This document shows, in pieces, positions 34,270-43,704 of a stretch of 64,000 nt of DNA; within the stretch, counting starts at the first letter, position 1, and each line of letters opens with the position of its first letter. The stretch is taken from assembly GCF_030283145.1 (NCBI RefSeq), contig NZ_JASNWE010000001.1, positions 248,001 to 312,000 of the forward strand, in the 5' to 3' direction. The translations under genes were made by a program, and so were the position numbers. Under the pieces are notes generated by a model. The model saw only the letters and a list, made by a program, of their open reading frames with translations, searched no databases and was not told the origin of the DNA. The DNA is from Actinomadura xylanilytica (GTDB lineage: Bacteria > Actinomycetota > Actinomycetes > Streptosporangiales > Streptosporangiaceae).

Positions 34270-34286
34270 TTGGACACAACGTCCAA
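34270..34286. promoter_or_regulatory. Perfect inverted repeat upstream of the monooxygenase
   Basis: TTGGAC-acaac-GTCCAA lies 18 bases before the flavoprotein start. It looks like a TetR/LacI-type operator, although no regulator gene is adjacent. The only nearby regulators are further away on other units. Confidence 0.45.
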
Positions 34287-34463
34287 TATTTGCGGTGCGC
34301 ACCGGACGCCGTCAAGACGTGACGCCGGCCGGGCCGGATCCGCCTCGGGTTCCGGGGTCGCGGGCGGCGGCCGGCGGCGCGCCGACCCGGGCGAACGACC
34401 GGCGCTCGCCGAGGCATAGGCTGGTGCCTCCCTCCCTTGACCGATGCTCGTCGGGGAGGATCC

Positions 34464-35966
34464 ATGGAGGGCAGGCGCTGGGCGGTGCTGGCGGTCCTGT
34501 CGGCCAGCCTTCTGATCATCGCGATGGACGCGACGATCCTGAACGTGGCGTTCCCGTCGCTGGTGGCCGATCTGCGGCCGAGCGCGATCGAGCAGCTGTG
34601 GATCGTGGACGCCTACGCGCTGGCGCTGTCCGGGCTGCTGATCACGGCGGGCGCGCTGGGCGACCGCTGGGGCCGCAGGCGGCTGCTGATCGTGGGGTTC
34701 GCGGTGTTCGCCGCGGCGTCGCTGCTGGCGACGGTGGCCACCGCTCCATGGCTGGTCATCGCGGCCCGGGCGCTGCTGGGGGTCGGCGGGGCAGCGATCA
34801 TGCCCTCGACCCTGTCGATCCTGCGGGTGGTGTTCACCGATCCCCGGGAGCGGGCGCTGGCCTTCGGGGTCTGGACGGCGGTGATCGGCGCGGGGATGGC
34901 GCTCGGCCCGATGGTGGGCGGGCTGCTGGTGCAGTGGCGCGGCTGGCATGCGGCGTTCCTGGTCAACGTCCCGTTCGCCGCGGTCTCGATCGTGTTCGGA
35001 CTGTGGCTGCTGCCGGAGTCCCGCCATCCGCGCGAAGGCTCCTGGGACTGGTGGGGCGTGGCGCTGTCACTGGCCGGGATGGTCTCCTTCGTCGCCGGCG
35101 TCAAGCTCGTCTTCGGCCACGATCTGGCGACCGGGCTGCTCCTCCTGGGCGCTGGGGCACTGCTGCTGGCGCTGTTCACACGCCGTCAGCTCCGCATCCC
35201 GTATCCGCTGCTCCAGGTGCGGCTCTTCGCCGACCGCGCCTTCTCGGTGGCCGCCGCGACGGTGTCCCTGGGCCTCATGGGGCTGGTGGCGGTGCTGTTC
35301 CTGTTCAGCCAGTGGTTCCAGTACGTGCACGGCCACCGGCCCTTCAGCGCCGGGGTGATGCTGCTGCCCGCCCCGATCGCCCTGCTGGCGGCCCCGCTGT
35401 TCACGACCCGGCTGCTCGACCGGTTCGCGGTCCGCAAGGTGCTGGGCTCGGCCATGTTCGTGGCCGCGGCCGGACTGGCGCTGCCGGGCGCGGCCCTCGT
35501 GGCGGGCGGGCTCACCTATCCCTGGATCGCCGCGTGCCTGGCGCTCAACGGCGCCGGACTCGGCGTGGCGGCGACCATCGCGTCGTCCACACTGATGTCG
35601 ACCTCGCCCGCATCGGAGTCCGGCGGTGCCGCCGCCGTCGACGAGACCGCCTACGAACTCGGCGGGGCCTTCGGCGTGGCCGCGCTCGGCAGCCTGGCCG
35701 TCGCCCTCTACCGGGACCGGCTGCCGCCGCTGCCGGTCTCGGCCGCCGACAGCGGCCTGATCCGCGGCTCCATCGGCGAGGCCGCCACCGTGGCCGACCG
35801 GCTCGGCGGGACGGCGGGCGGGCGCGTCCTCGCCGCCGCCGGCGACGCGTTCACCTCCGCCACCGGCCTGACCAGTGTCGCGGGGGCCGTCCTCACCGCC
35901 ATCGCCGGACTCATCGCCTGGCGGCTGCTCCCCGAAGGCTTCCGGCTCCTGGACGATCCGCACTGA
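34464..35966 (+). CDS. MFS transporter, 14-TM EmrB/QacA type
   Basis: A 500-aa multidrug-exporter-like protein. Helix 1 begins at WAVLAVLSASLLIIAMDATI, with the family motif MDATILNVAFPSL, motif A GALGDRWGRRRLL, and motif C TAVIGAGMALGPMVGGLL. About 14 helices are visible. The ATG is preceded by GGGGAGGA, and TAGGCT (34417-34422) is a plausible -10. It is divergent from the monooxygenase. It could export a compound related to that enzyme, but that is an inference. Confidence 0.9.
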   Translation: MEGRRWAVLAVLSASLLIIAMDATILNVAFPSLVADLRPSAIEQLWIVDAYALALSGLLITAGALGDRWGRRRLLIVGFAVFAAASLLATVATAPWLVIAARALLGVGGAAIMPSTLSILRVVFTDPRERALAFGVWTAVIGAGMALGPMVGGLLVQWRGWHAAFLVNVPFAAVSIVFGLWLLPESRHPREGSWDWWGVALSLAGMVSFVAGVKLVFGHDLATGLLLLGAGALLLALFTRRQLRIPYPLLQVRLFADRAFSVAAATVSLGLMGLVAVLFLFSQWFQYVHGHRPFSAGVMLLPAPIALLAAPLFTTRLLDRFAVRKVLGSAMFVAAAGLALPGAALVAGGLTYPWIAACLALNGAGLGVAATIASSTLMSTSPASESGGAAAVDETAYELGGAFGVAALGSLAVALYRDRLPPLPVSAADSGLIRGSIGEAATVADRLGGTAGGRVLAAAGDAFTSATGLTSVAGAVLTAIAGLIAWRLLPEGFRLLDDPH

Positions 35967-36042
35967 GCCCGTCCCGTTCCAAGGCGAGCCCGCGGAATGG
36001 GCCTCCACGGACACCTCGCCCCTGGCCGCCGTCCGCCCCCCT

Positions 36043-37455
36043 TCAGCGCAGGGCGCGGAGCGCGGCGCGGGCCGCGTTGTATCCGCACATGCCGTGGGCT
36101 CCGGCCCCGGGCGGCGTGGCCGCCGAGCAGAGGTAGATGCCGGGAGCGCCCGTCGCATAGGGGTCGAAGCCCGGACGGGGGCGGAACACCAACTGCGCTG
36201 GGTCGTTCGCACCGGTGAGGATGTCCCCGCCGACGTAGTTCGCGTTGTGGCGGGCCATGTCGGTCGCGGAGCGCACGTACGTCGCCTGGATGCGGTCGCG
36301 GAAGCCCGGGGCGAACCGTTCGATCTGCGTGATGAGCGCCTCGGTCGCGTCGCCGGTGTAGCCCGCTGGCACGTGCGCGTAGGCGTAGAGCGGGTGCACG
36401 TCCCCGGCCGACCTCGTCCCGTCCGCGAGGTACTGCTGTCCGACCAGCACGAAGGGACGCTCGGGCATCCGCCCCGCGTTCACCCGCTTCTCGGCGGCGG
36501 CCATCTCCTCGAAACCGCCGCCGAGATGGACGGTCCCGGCGCGCCGGGACGGCTCGTGCGTCCAGGGCACCCCCCCGGCCACCGCGAAGTCGACCTTGAA
36601 GGCTCCGGGACCGTGGCGGAACCGCCGGTAGGCGCGCTGGACGCGGCGCGGCATCCGGTGCCCGGCGATCCGCAGAGCCGCTCGGGGCGAGGTGTCGAGC
36701 ATGACGACGTCGACGCGTCCGAGCTCGTCGACCGACCCCACCGTGCGTCCGGTCTCGAAGGTGACGCCGTGCTCGCGGGCCCGGGCCAGGATCGCGTCGC
36801 GGATCGCCGCCGACCCGCCTTCGGCCGCCGGCCACCCGTAGGCGTGCGCCGCCGTCGTGAGCGCCACGCCGATGGCGGACGACATCAGGGTGCCGAACGG
36901 GCGGAGGGCGTGAGCCGCCACCCCGCCGAAGAGCGCCCGCGCCTGCGGCGTCCGCCAGCGGTGGGCCAGCACGGCGGCGGGGAGCACGGCATGCGCGCCG
37001 AAGCGGGCCAGGCTCAGCGGATGCCGGGGGACGTGCACCATGGGCCGGAGGAACTCCTCGCTGATGGCGTCGAAGCGCTCGGTGAGCGGACCGAAGACGC
37101 CTCGCCATGCCGCCTCGTCCTGGCCGAGCGCGGACGCCGTCTCGTCGACCGACCGCCACAGCGTCGCGCCCCGGCCGCCGTCCAGCGGGTGGGTGAACTC
37201 GGCATCGGCCCACCGGTAGGCCAGCCCCGCCCCGGTGAGGTCGAACCGGTCGACGAAGGCGGAGCCGAGCAGCAGCGGGTGGAAGCCGGCGCACTCGTCG
37301 TGGGTCAGTCCCGGAAGGGTGAGCTCACCCGATCGGAGCCCGCCGCCGAGGGTGTCCGCCGCCTCGATCACCCTCACCCGCACTCCCCCGGCGGCGAGGG
37401 TGAGGGCGGCGGCGAGTCCGTTGGGCCCGCTGCCGACCACGACCGCGCTGGTCAC
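36043..37455 (-). CDS. FAD-dependent oxidoreductase, phytoene-desaturase-like
   Basis: A 470-aa flavoprotein. N-terminal SAVVVGSGPNGLAAALTLAA is the FAD-binding Rossmann turn with the second GG (EAADTLGGGLRS). The C-terminal GIYLCSAATPPGAGAHGMCG followed by NAARAAL closes the FAD site in the CrtI/phytoene dehydrogenase group. No carotenoid cluster is nearby, so it may act on another lipid. The GTG start in VTSAVVVG is preferred because longer reading gives low-complexity Arg/Pro text. It points towards an upstream unannotated gap of about 250 bases. Confidence 0.85.
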   Translation of the reverse strand: MTSAVVVGSGPNGLAAALTLAAGGVRVRVIEAADTLGGGLRSGELTLPGLTHDECAGFHPLLLGSAFVDRFDLTGAGLAYRWADAEFTHPLDGGRGATLWRSVDETASALGQDEAAWRGVFGPLTERFDAISEEFLRPMVHVPRHPLSLARFGAHAVLPAAVLAHRWRTPQARALFGGVAAHALRPFGTLMSSAIGVALTTAAHAYGWPAAEGGSAAIRDAILARAREHGVTFETGRTVGSVDELGRVDVVMLDTSPRAALRIAGHRMPRRVQRAYRRFRHGPGAFKVDFAVAGGVPWTHEPSRRAGTVHLGGGFEEMAAAEKRVNAGRMPERPFVLVGQQYLADGTRSAGDVHPLYAYAHVPAGYTGDATEALITQIERFAPGFRDRIQATYVRSATDMARHNANYVGGDILTGANDPAQLVFRPRPGFDPYATGAPGIYLCSAATPPGAGAHGMCGYNAARAALRALR

Positions 37456-37706
37456 CGGGCCACCGCCTCGGACCGCCCGGTGCGGGCCCCGAACGGCTCG
37501 ACCGGTTCGTCGAGCGAGAAGACCGCAGTGTTGGAGGACAACGCATTCCATCCGAGCGGGAAGGCCGGCAAGGCGGCCATCTGGACGGGGACCGTGCGGC
37601 CCCCAGCGATGAGGATAGGGGTCCTGCCGGACGTACCCGTGCGCACGGGCCGGGCCTCGCGGAGGGGCCGTCAGGTCCGCCATGCTCCGGTGCCGGCGGC
37701 GCGGGC

Positions 37707-38255
37707 TCAGCCGCCGGCGAAGGCGACGATCTCCGCCAGGTCCGGCCGGTAGCCGTCACCGGTGTCGACGGTCAGGGCGGGGACGTCCAGGGAGATCGGG
37801 ACGAAGGAGTCGGTCGAGCGCCGTCCGGCACTGATCGCCTCGAGCAGCTCCCGGTCTCCGTGCGCGGCCCGGTGGGCGTCGTCGGCCACGCGCCGGGCGA
37901 TGCGGTCGTGGGCGACGGCGGCCGGGACCGCGCAGCGGATGACGCGGAGGTCGGCGACCCCGGCGAGGGGTTCCAGGTTCGGACGCCAGAGCCGGTCCTG
38001 GTAGGCGGCCTCGGCGACCACGGTCACCCCGGCCTTCAGCAGCGCGGTCAGGACGTCGAAGAAGACCACGAGGGTCGGCCGGTTGAGCGGGTCGTCCCCG
38101 GCCGGGTCGAATCCGGGTGCGGCCAGCACCATGCCCTGCTTGATCTCGTCGCGGACGACCGCGGGGCAGCCGAGCGCCTGCGCGAGCCGGTGGGCAAGGG
38201 TGGTCTTGCCGGTTCCGGGTGGTCCGCTCACCACGATCAGGGTCGGCTTGGTCAT
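37707..38255 (-). CDS. P-loop ATPase / AAA-type small-molecule kinase
   Basis: A 182-aa protein. Walker A is VVSGPPGTGKTTLAHRL (residues 9-25). The next features, CPAVVRDEIKQGM and VVAEAAYQDRLWRPNLEPL, are as in zeta-toxin/chloramphenicol-phosphotransferase/gluconate-kinase-like proteins, with a lid arginine pair in RIARRVADDAHRAAHGD. It likely transfers phosphate to a small substrate of unknown identity. The ATG lies only 44 bases from the divergent MFS gene. Confidence 0.8.
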   Translation of the reverse strand: MTKPTLIVVSGPPGTGKTTLAHRLAQALGCPAVVRDEIKQGMVLAAPGFDPAGDDPLNRPTLVVFFDVLTALLKAGVTVVAEAAYQDRLWRPNLEPLAGVADLRVIRCAVPAAVAHDRIARRVADDAHRAAHGDRELLEAISAGRRSTDSFVPISLDVPALTVDTGDGYRPDLAEIVAFAGG

Positions 38256-38298
38256 GAGGCAGTGTGGCAGTTCAGGACCGTCGGTGGCGCGTGGCACG

Positions 38299-39474
38299 AT
38301 GCTGCTCGTTCGGCGACCGGGGGTGGAGGGTGCGGGTTTGAGGTCGTTGCCGCGGCCTGTGAAGGCGCTGCTGTGGGTGCGGGTCCTCAACCAGCTCGGG
38401 GCGTACGCCCTGGCGTTCTTGGCGGTGCTGGCCGGTCCGGACCGGGCGGCGGTGACGCTGGCGGTCTTCGGGGTGGCCGCGCTGATCTCGCGGTGGGCCG
38501 GGGGCCTGCTGCTGGATCGGCTGTCGCCCCGGACGTTGATCGCGTCGGGGTTGACCGCCACCGGCGCCGCGCTGCTGGTCCTGGCCGTCGCCCGGACCCC
38601 GGCGCAGGTGGTGGTCGCGGTCGCGCTGGTCGGGCTGGCCTTCGAGGTCTACGAACCGGCGTCCCAGGAGCTGCTGGCCCGCCTCACCGAGGGCGACCGG
38701 CGCCAGGACGCCTATGCGCTGCTGGGCACGTCCCTGGTCGCGGCGGGTGCGGGCGGAGGACTCCTCGCCGCGATGTTGCTTCCGCTGGGCGTGCGGTGGC
38801 TGATGGTCGTGGACGGGGCGACCTGCGTGGTGGCGGCGGTCGTCGCGCTGGCGTTCCTGGGACGGGAGGCCGCCCAGGTGACCGCGGAAGGCCGGGCGCC
38901 GGGACGCTGGCGTCCTCCGGTGCTGCTGCTGAGGCTGACGGTGGCGGGCACCGCGTTCGCCTACGGCTACCTGGCCGTCCTGATGTTCATGCCGTTCGTG
39001 CTGTTGCAGCGGGGCGCCCCGGCCTGGCTGCCCGGCGTGACCCTGACCGGGTCGGCGCTGCTGGTGCCGCTGGTCGCCCGGCTGGCCCGCAAGCCGGTGA
39101 CCGCCCTGCCGCACACGGTGGTCCTGGCCGTGGGCACGGCGCTGTTGGGCGTCCTGGTCCTGGCGATGGTGCTCGGCCACGGTGTCGGGCTCACCGTGGC
39201 GTCCTACCTGGCCTGGGTGGCGGTGAACGGTGTGCTGCTCGGCCGGTGGCAGGCGATGATCGCCGACATCGCGCCGGCGGCCGACCGGCCCCGCTGGTTC
39301 GCCTTCCACGGCTCGTCCTGGGGCATCGCCCAGCCCGCCGTCCCCGCCGTCGCGGCCGTGGCCGCCGGCATCGCCGGAGGCACCGGTGCCGCCGCGTTCG
39401 CGACCGCCGCCGTGGCCTTCCTCGCCGTGCCCCTCCTGCTGGCCACCGTCCCCCGGGCCGTCTCCTCTGAGTGA
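38299..39474 (+). CDS. MFS transporter (12-TM)
   Basis: About 391 aa with roughly 12 hydrophobic helices. Helix 1 is VKALLWVRVLNQLGAYALAF and the motif A-like loop is RWAGGLLLDRLSPRTLI. It belongs to the compact MFS group annotated as putative efflux or sugar transporters. The start is uncertain: ATG 38299 gives a 13-residue tail, while TTG 38338 has the better ribosome binding site (GGAGGG 7 bases upstream) and starts with RSLPRPVKALL. It ends 8 bases before the stop of the convergent membrane protein. Confidence 0.82.
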   Translation: MLLVRRPGVEGAGLRSLPRPVKALLWVRVLNQLGAYALAFLAVLAGPDRAAVTLAVFGVAALISRWAGGLLLDRLSPRTLIASGLTATGAALLVLAVARTPAQVVVAVALVGLAFEVYEPASQELLARLTEGDRRQDAYALLGTSLVAAGAGGGLLAAMLLPLGVRWLMVVDGATCVVAAVVALAFLGREAAQVTAEGRAPGRWRPPVLLLRLTVAGTAFAYGYLAVLMFMPFVLLQRGAPAWLPGVTLTGSALLVPLVARLARKPVTALPHTVVLAVGTALLGVLVLAMVLGHGVGLTVASYLAWVAVNGVLLGRWQAMIADIAPAADRPRWFAFHGSSWGIAQPAVPAVAAVAAGIAGGTGAAAFATAAVAFLAVPLLLATVPRAVSSE

Positions 39475-39482
39475 TCAGCCGG

Positions 39483-40199
39483 TCAGCCCAGCGACGAGAC
39501 GGCTCCGAGGACGGCCGCCAGCGCGGTGGCCGCCGCGAAGAGGGCCACTGATCGCCGGGTGGGGCGGGGGCCGTCGAGCAGGATCTTGAGGCCGAGGGGC
39601 GCGAGCGCCGCGCACAGCCCGGCCGTGGCGATGATCGACAGTGGGGTGGTGCCCTTCAGCACTCCCAGGGGGAGGGCCGAGGTCGGCGCCAGGGCGAGGC
39701 AGCGCGGCCACCCGAGGACGCCGGCGCGGAATGCGCCCGCGGCCAGCACCGCCCAGCCGAGCATGATCGTGAACGAGGCGTACTGGAAGATGTGGAATCC
39801 CTGGTAGGAGTCGGCGACCGCGGCGGTGGCCGCCGACAGGCCCTGGGCGTCGACGAGCCCGAAGGCCAGATGGTCGACGCCCGCGTGGAAGGTGCGTGCG
39901 AACAGGCCGACCAGGGCGAGTGTGCCGCCGGACGCCGCCCAGGCCGGCCGGACCGCGCCGATCCGGACGGCGAGGGCGGCGACGGCGGGGAACAGGACGA
40001 CGGTGCCCGCGGCGAAGGCGCTGTAGGAGACGGTCATCAAGGTCGGATGCTCGTCGTAGGCGGCGAGCTGGTCGGGGAAGAAGAAGTGGAATCGGGCGCG
40101 CAGCAGCACTCCGGCGAGAAGCAGGGCGGGTCCGAGGATCAAGGAGGTCCCGGCGAGCCAGCGGCCGGGGAACGCGTACGCGTCATTTCCTGAGGTCAT
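39483..40199 (-). CDS. Integral membrane protein of unknown function
   Basis: A 238-aa protein with about seven hydrophobic helices: LAGTSLILGPALLLAGVLL, TVSYSAFAAGTVVLFPAVAA, and further segments through the C-terminal ALFAAATALAAVLGAVSSL. The motif FHAGVDHLAFGLVDAQG with His residues between helices 3 and 4 recurs in small actinomycete membrane proteins. No function is known. An ATG two codons upstream is equally possible. Upstream lies the divergent two-component operon. Confidence 0.72.
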   Translation of the reverse strand: MTSGNDAYAFPGRWLAGTSLILGPALLLAGVLLRARFHFFFPDQLAAYDEHPTLMTVSYSAFAAGTVVLFPAVAALAVRIGAVRPAWAASGGTLALVGLFARTFHAGVDHLAFGLVDAQGLSAATAAVADSYQGFHIFQYASFTIMLGWAVLAAGAFRAGVLGWPRCLALAPTSALPLGVLKGTTPLSIIATAGLCAALAPLGLKILLDGPRPTRRSVALFAAATALAAVLGAVSSLG

Positions 40200-40354
40200 G
40201 GCCATACGGTGCCGGGTGCGCGCCGCTCGGCGAATCGGCCCGGCGTGGACATTCGCCGGTCCCCCCTGGGCGGACCCGGCCCGGCGGATCGGCGTCCGCC
40301 GTCGGCCCCAGGGATGATCCACAGTGGTCTGATGCGGCTGGTGACCTGTGCGGT

Positions 40355-40360
40355 TAGCGT
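40355..40360 (+). promoter_or_regulatory. -10 box for a leaderless histidine kinase transcript
   Basis: TAGCGT ends 7 bases before the GTG start and no ribosome binding site is present. Supports the chosen GTG rather than the in-frame ATG 36 bases upstream. Confidence 0.5.
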
Positions 40361-40367
40361 GTGGCCC

Positions 40368-41567
40368 GTGGATGAACCCGGCTTTGAGACCTGGCGGCTG
40401 CGCCGTGCGCACCTGCGTGCCGTCGACGGTGCGGGGGCGGTCGCGCTGGCCCTGCTGGACGTGGTGGTCGCCGGGAACATGCTCAAGGACCGTCCGGGGT
40501 CGACGCCGGCGCTCGCGGCGTCCTGCGCGACCGCGCTGGTCCTCGCGGTGATCGTGGCGGCGCGCAGGTCCGGGCCGGGACGCGCGCTGCAAAGCGCGGT
40601 GGTCGTCTCGGTCGTCGCGGCGGCGGCCGGTGTCGTGTGGGATCCGTTCCTGGCGCTCGCGCTGACGCTGTACCTGGTCACGGTGGTGCGGCCCGCGCAC
40701 CGCTCGGCCCGTGCGCTGGGGGTGTGCCTGGCCGCCGCGACGGCGGCCATCTGGATCGGGCAGATCGTGCATCCTCGGTTCGGTCCGCTGCCGGCGGCCG
40801 GGTGGACGGCGGCCGCCTGGGGGTCGCTGGCGGGCTCCTGGGTGATCGGCCGTCAGGTACGGGGCCGCAGGTGCGACGCTGCGCGGCTTGCCGCGCAGCG
40901 GGCCCATCAGATCGTCGTCGACGAGCGGCTGCGGATCGCCCGCGAGCTGCACGACGTGGTCACGCACGGGATGGGGCTGATCGCGGTCAAGGCCGGGGTC
41001 GCCAACCATGTCGCCGCCGTCCGGCCCGACGAGGCGCGGGAGGCGCTGCGCGTGATCGAGGCCACCAGCCGCGGGGCGCTCACCGAGATGCGCCGCCTGC
41101 TGGACGTTCTGCGCCGGGACACCGGCCATGACGGCGATCTGACCCCGCCGGGCCTGGCCGGGCTCGCCGAGCTGGCCGGGCTCGCGTCGGCGTCCGGTGT
41201 CCGGGTCGAGCTCGCGGTCACCGGCGATCACGATCTTCCCGAGGGGCTCCAGCTCGCCACCTACCGCATCGTGCAGGAGGCTCTCACCAACGTGGTCAAG
41301 CACGCCGCCCCCACTCGATGCCGCGCCACGGTGCGGGTGACCTCGGACCAGGTGGGCATCGAGGTGGCCGACGACGGCCCGCACCACGCGCCCGCGCCCG
41401 CACCCGCGCCGGTGGACTCCGGTGGGCACGGGCTCGTCGGGATGCGGGAGCGCGTCGCCATGTACGGCGGACGGTTCACGGCCGGGCCGCGCCCCGAGGG
41501 CGGGTTCGCCGTGGCGGCCGTCCTGCCGTACGGCCCCGTCCGGCCCCCCGGGAAGGACGGCCTGTGA
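40368..41567 (+). CDS. Two-component sensor histidine kinase, NarL-type (HisKA_3)
   Basis: A 399-aa membrane kinase. The first half has about five hydrophobic helices (VALALLDVVVAGNM to LAGSWVIG) and a small extracellular portion. The H-box RIARELHDVVTHGMGLIAVK contains the phospho-acceptor His195. An N-box and a G-box (GGHGLVGMRERVAMYGG) form the HATPase domain. Its stop overlaps the response regulator start (GTGA), giving coupled translation. The signal is unknown. It is divergent from the small membrane protein gene, which could be a partner. Confidence 0.9.
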   Translation: MDEPGFETWRLRRAHLRAVDGAGAVALALLDVVVAGNMLKDRPGSTPALAASCATALVLAVIVAARRSGPGRALQSAVVVSVVAAAAGVVWDPFLALALTLYLVTVVRPAHRSARALGVCLAAATAAIWIGQIVHPRFGPLPAAGWTAAAWGSLAGSWVIGRQVRGRRCDAARLAAQRAHQIVVDERLRIARELHDVVTHGMGLIAVKAGVANHVAAVRPDEAREALRVIEATSRGALTEMRRLLDVLRRDTGHDGDLTPPGLAGLAELAGLASASGVRVELAVTGDHDLPEGLQLATYRIVQEALTNVVKHAAPTRCRATVRVTSDQVGIEVADDGPHHAPAPAPAPVDSGGHGLVGMRERVAMYGGRFTAGPRPEGGFAVAAVLPYGPVRPPGKDGL

Positions 41568-42235
41568 CCGGGCCGGTGCGGGTGCTGGTCGCGGACGACC
41601 AGGCCCTGCTGCGCGGCAGCTTCCGCGCGCTCATCGAGACCGCCCCCGGCCTCACCGCCGTCGGCGAGGCCGCCACCGGCGCCGAGACCGTCGAGCTCGC
41701 CCGGACCCTGCGGCCCGATGTCGTCCTCATGGACGTGCGCATGCCCCGCATGGACGGGATCGAGGCCACCCGCCAGATCAGCCGGACTCCGGAAACGGCG
41801 GACGTGCGGGTCCTCATCCTCACCATGTTCGACCTGGACGCCTACGTCTTCTCCGCCCTGCACGCCGGTGCCGCCGGCTTCCTGCTCAAGGACACGCCGC
41901 CCGCCGACCTCCTCGCCGCCGTCCACACCATCGCGGCCGGGGAGTCCCTGCTGGCCCCCACCGTGACCCGCCGCCTCATCGCCGAGTTCACCCGCCACCC
42001 GCGCCCCGGGCGGCCGGTGCCGCGCCGCCTCGAACACGTCACTGAGCGGGAGCGCCAGGTCCTCACGCTGATCGCGCGCGGCCTGTCCAACACCGAGATC
42101 GCCGAGCACCTGCACCTCAGCCTCGCCACCGTGAAGACCTACGTGGGCCGGCTGCTCGGCAAACTCCAGGCCCGCGACCGCGCCCAGCTAGTCATCGTCG
42201 CCTACGAGACCGGCCTGATCACCGCCGCCCGCTGA
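41564..42235 (+). CDS. NarL/LuxR-family response regulator
   Basis: A 223-aa regulator. The receiver domain has the acidic pair in VLVADDQALLRGS, phospho-acceptor Asp57 (VVLMDVRMPRMDG), and the Lys in GFLLKDTPP. The C-terminal GerE helix-turn-helix is RQVLTLIARGLSNTEIAEHL with HLSLATVKTYVGRLLGKL. It is the partner of the kinase encoded directly before it. Targets are unknown; the two flanking membrane genes are candidates. Confidence 0.93.
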   Translation: MTGPVRVLVADDQALLRGSFRALIETAPGLTAVGEAATGAETVELARTLRPDVVLMDVRMPRMDGIEATRQISRTPETADVRVLILTMFDLDAYVFSALHAGAAGFLLKDTPPADLLAAVHTIAAGESLLAPTVTRRLIAEFTRHPRPGRPVPRRLEHVTERERQVLTLIARGLSNTEIAEHLHLSLATVKTYVGRLLGKLQARDRAQLVIVAYETGLITAAR

Positions 42236-42374
42236 TCACCGCCGAGCCGGCCTCGAGGCCCGCTTGGCGAAAACGGGCGCGGAGGATGGCCGCCATTGAC
42301 CGAGTATCGGCCGCCTTCGGGTACCCCCTGACGCAATGCACACCACGACGACGACAGGTGAGGGAGACGTGCCG

Positions 42375-42770
42375 ATGACAGCGCCGACGACGGACTGGAC
42401 GAGCGACGAGCTCGCCAGGATCGAGAACACCGACGAACTGGAGATCGCGCCGATGCTGGACGACGGCTCGCTGCGGCACCCGACGACGATCTGGGTCGTC
42501 CGTGCGGGCGACGACCTGTACGTCCGGTCCGCGAACGGGACGGACGGCGCCTGGTACCGCGGCGCCCAGGAGCGCCACGAGGGCCGTATCGAGGCGGGCG
42601 GCGTCGGCAAGGAGGTCACCTTCGTCAACGCCGACGGCGACGCCGATCTCAACGACCGGCTCGACGCGGAGTACCGCGCCAAGTACCGGGGGTACGACCC
42701 GCGCTATGTCGATCCGATGACCACTCCCGAAACACGCGCGGCGACGCTCCGGCTCGTGCCGCTCTCCTAG
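42375..42770 (+). CDS. DUF2255 family protein
   Basis: A 131-aa soluble protein. The pattern WTSDELARIENTDELEIAPM at the start, then TTIWVVRAGDDLYVRSANG, WYRGAQERHEGRIEAGG, and AEYRAKYRGYDPRYVDPM is characteristic of DUF2255, a small beta-barrel family (similar to flavin-type reductases) of unknown function. The ATG is chosen because GAGGGAG precedes it by about 9 bases. It stands alone. Confidence 0.82.
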   Translation: MTAPTTDWTSDELARIENTDELEIAPMLDDGSLRHPTTIWVVRAGDDLYVRSANGTDGAWYRGAQERHEGRIEAGGVGKEVTFVNADGDADLNDRLDAEYRAKYRGYDPRYVDPMTTPETRAATLRLVPLS

Positions 42771-42826
42771 CTGGTGCCGCGTCACGCAACGTTCGCCCGG
42801 GCGGCTTGTCGGTGAGGGCAGGCGCG

Positions 42827-43603
42827 CTATGCACGGGTGGCCTCGAAGGTCCACACGTCGTCTGCCGCTGTTGGTGCGGTACCTGCTCGATAGCCGCCGT
42901 GGACGCTGACATTCGCGAAGCCCGCCTGGTGCAGCATGGCTGTGAACTCGGCCAGCCCGAACCACAGGAGGGAGAAGATCTGAAGCTCGGTGCGTGTCAG
43001 GGTGCCGTCCCTCCAGGCTTCGTAGCGAAGCCAGCGGGTGGTGCGCTGGGCCACCGGGTCCACGTGCGTGCGCCAGGTGGTGAGGGTGACGAGATCGGTG
43101 CCACTCCACTGGTGGGGGACCGGTCCGTTGTCGGGGGCTGTGCCCGCGGACGGCGGTTCGATGTCGACGATCAGCCGGCCTGCTGGAGCCAGGTTCTCGT
43201 GTATGGCGGTGAGCGCGGTCTGCGCGCTTTCACGGTCGGGAAGCAGGGCGAAGGACCCGGTGGGGATCACGATCGCTTCGAAGGCGCCGGGGTCGTGGTG
43301 CGTGGTCATGTCACCCTCGAAGACATCGGCCTTCACACCTCGCTGGGCACAGTTGACGCGGCACTGTTCCAGCATGGAGACCGACGTGTCGTAGCCGCGC
43401 ACGGTCAGGCCCTGTTCGAGCAGGGGGATCAGGATTCGGCCGGTGCCCACGGCGGGTTCCAGGATGGGGCCGGACACGTTCCGCAGGCGGTCGGCGTAGA
43501 ACTCGACGTCTCCGAACGAGGTGCCGATCGGCTTGTCGAGTTCGTAAAACAGGGTTGCCAGCGGTCCGTAGCGCCAGGCGGTGTCGTCGAAGCCGGTGTC
43601 CAT
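42827..43603 (-). CDS. Class I SAM-dependent methyltransferase
   Basis: A 258-aa methyltransferase. Motif I is PILEPAVGTGRILIPLLEQG, the acidic residue after strand 2 is in RGYDTSVSMLEQC, and motif IV is AIVIPTGSFALLP. The C-terminal half (WSGTDLVTLTTWRTHVDP) suggests a small-molecule acceptor such as those of ubiquinone/menaquinone-like or unknown substrates. The ATG has GAAGGAAC upstream. It lies head-to-head with an IS630 remnant; disruption upstream may have altered its promoter. Confidence 0.85.
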   Translation of the reverse strand: MDTGFDDTAWRYGPLATLFYELDKPIGTSFGDVEFYADRLRNVSGPILEPAVGTGRILIPLLEQGLTVRGYDTSVSMLEQCRVNCAQRGVKADVFEGDMTTHHDPGAFEAIVIPTGSFALLPDRESAQTALTAIHENLAPAGRLIVDIEPPSAGTAPDNGPVPHQWSGTDLVTLTTWRTHVDPVAQRTTRWLRYEAWRDGTLTRTELQIFSLLWFGLAEFTAMLHQAGFANVSVHGGYRAGTAPTAADDVWTFEATRA

Positions 43604-43704
43604 GTGTTCCTTCGGTGACGCTTCAGGCAGACAAGAGTGCTCTGTTCAGTATCTTGTGGGCCTACTGCTGTAGCGCCGTCCGGGAAACCAGCGAGTATGC
43701 GGGC

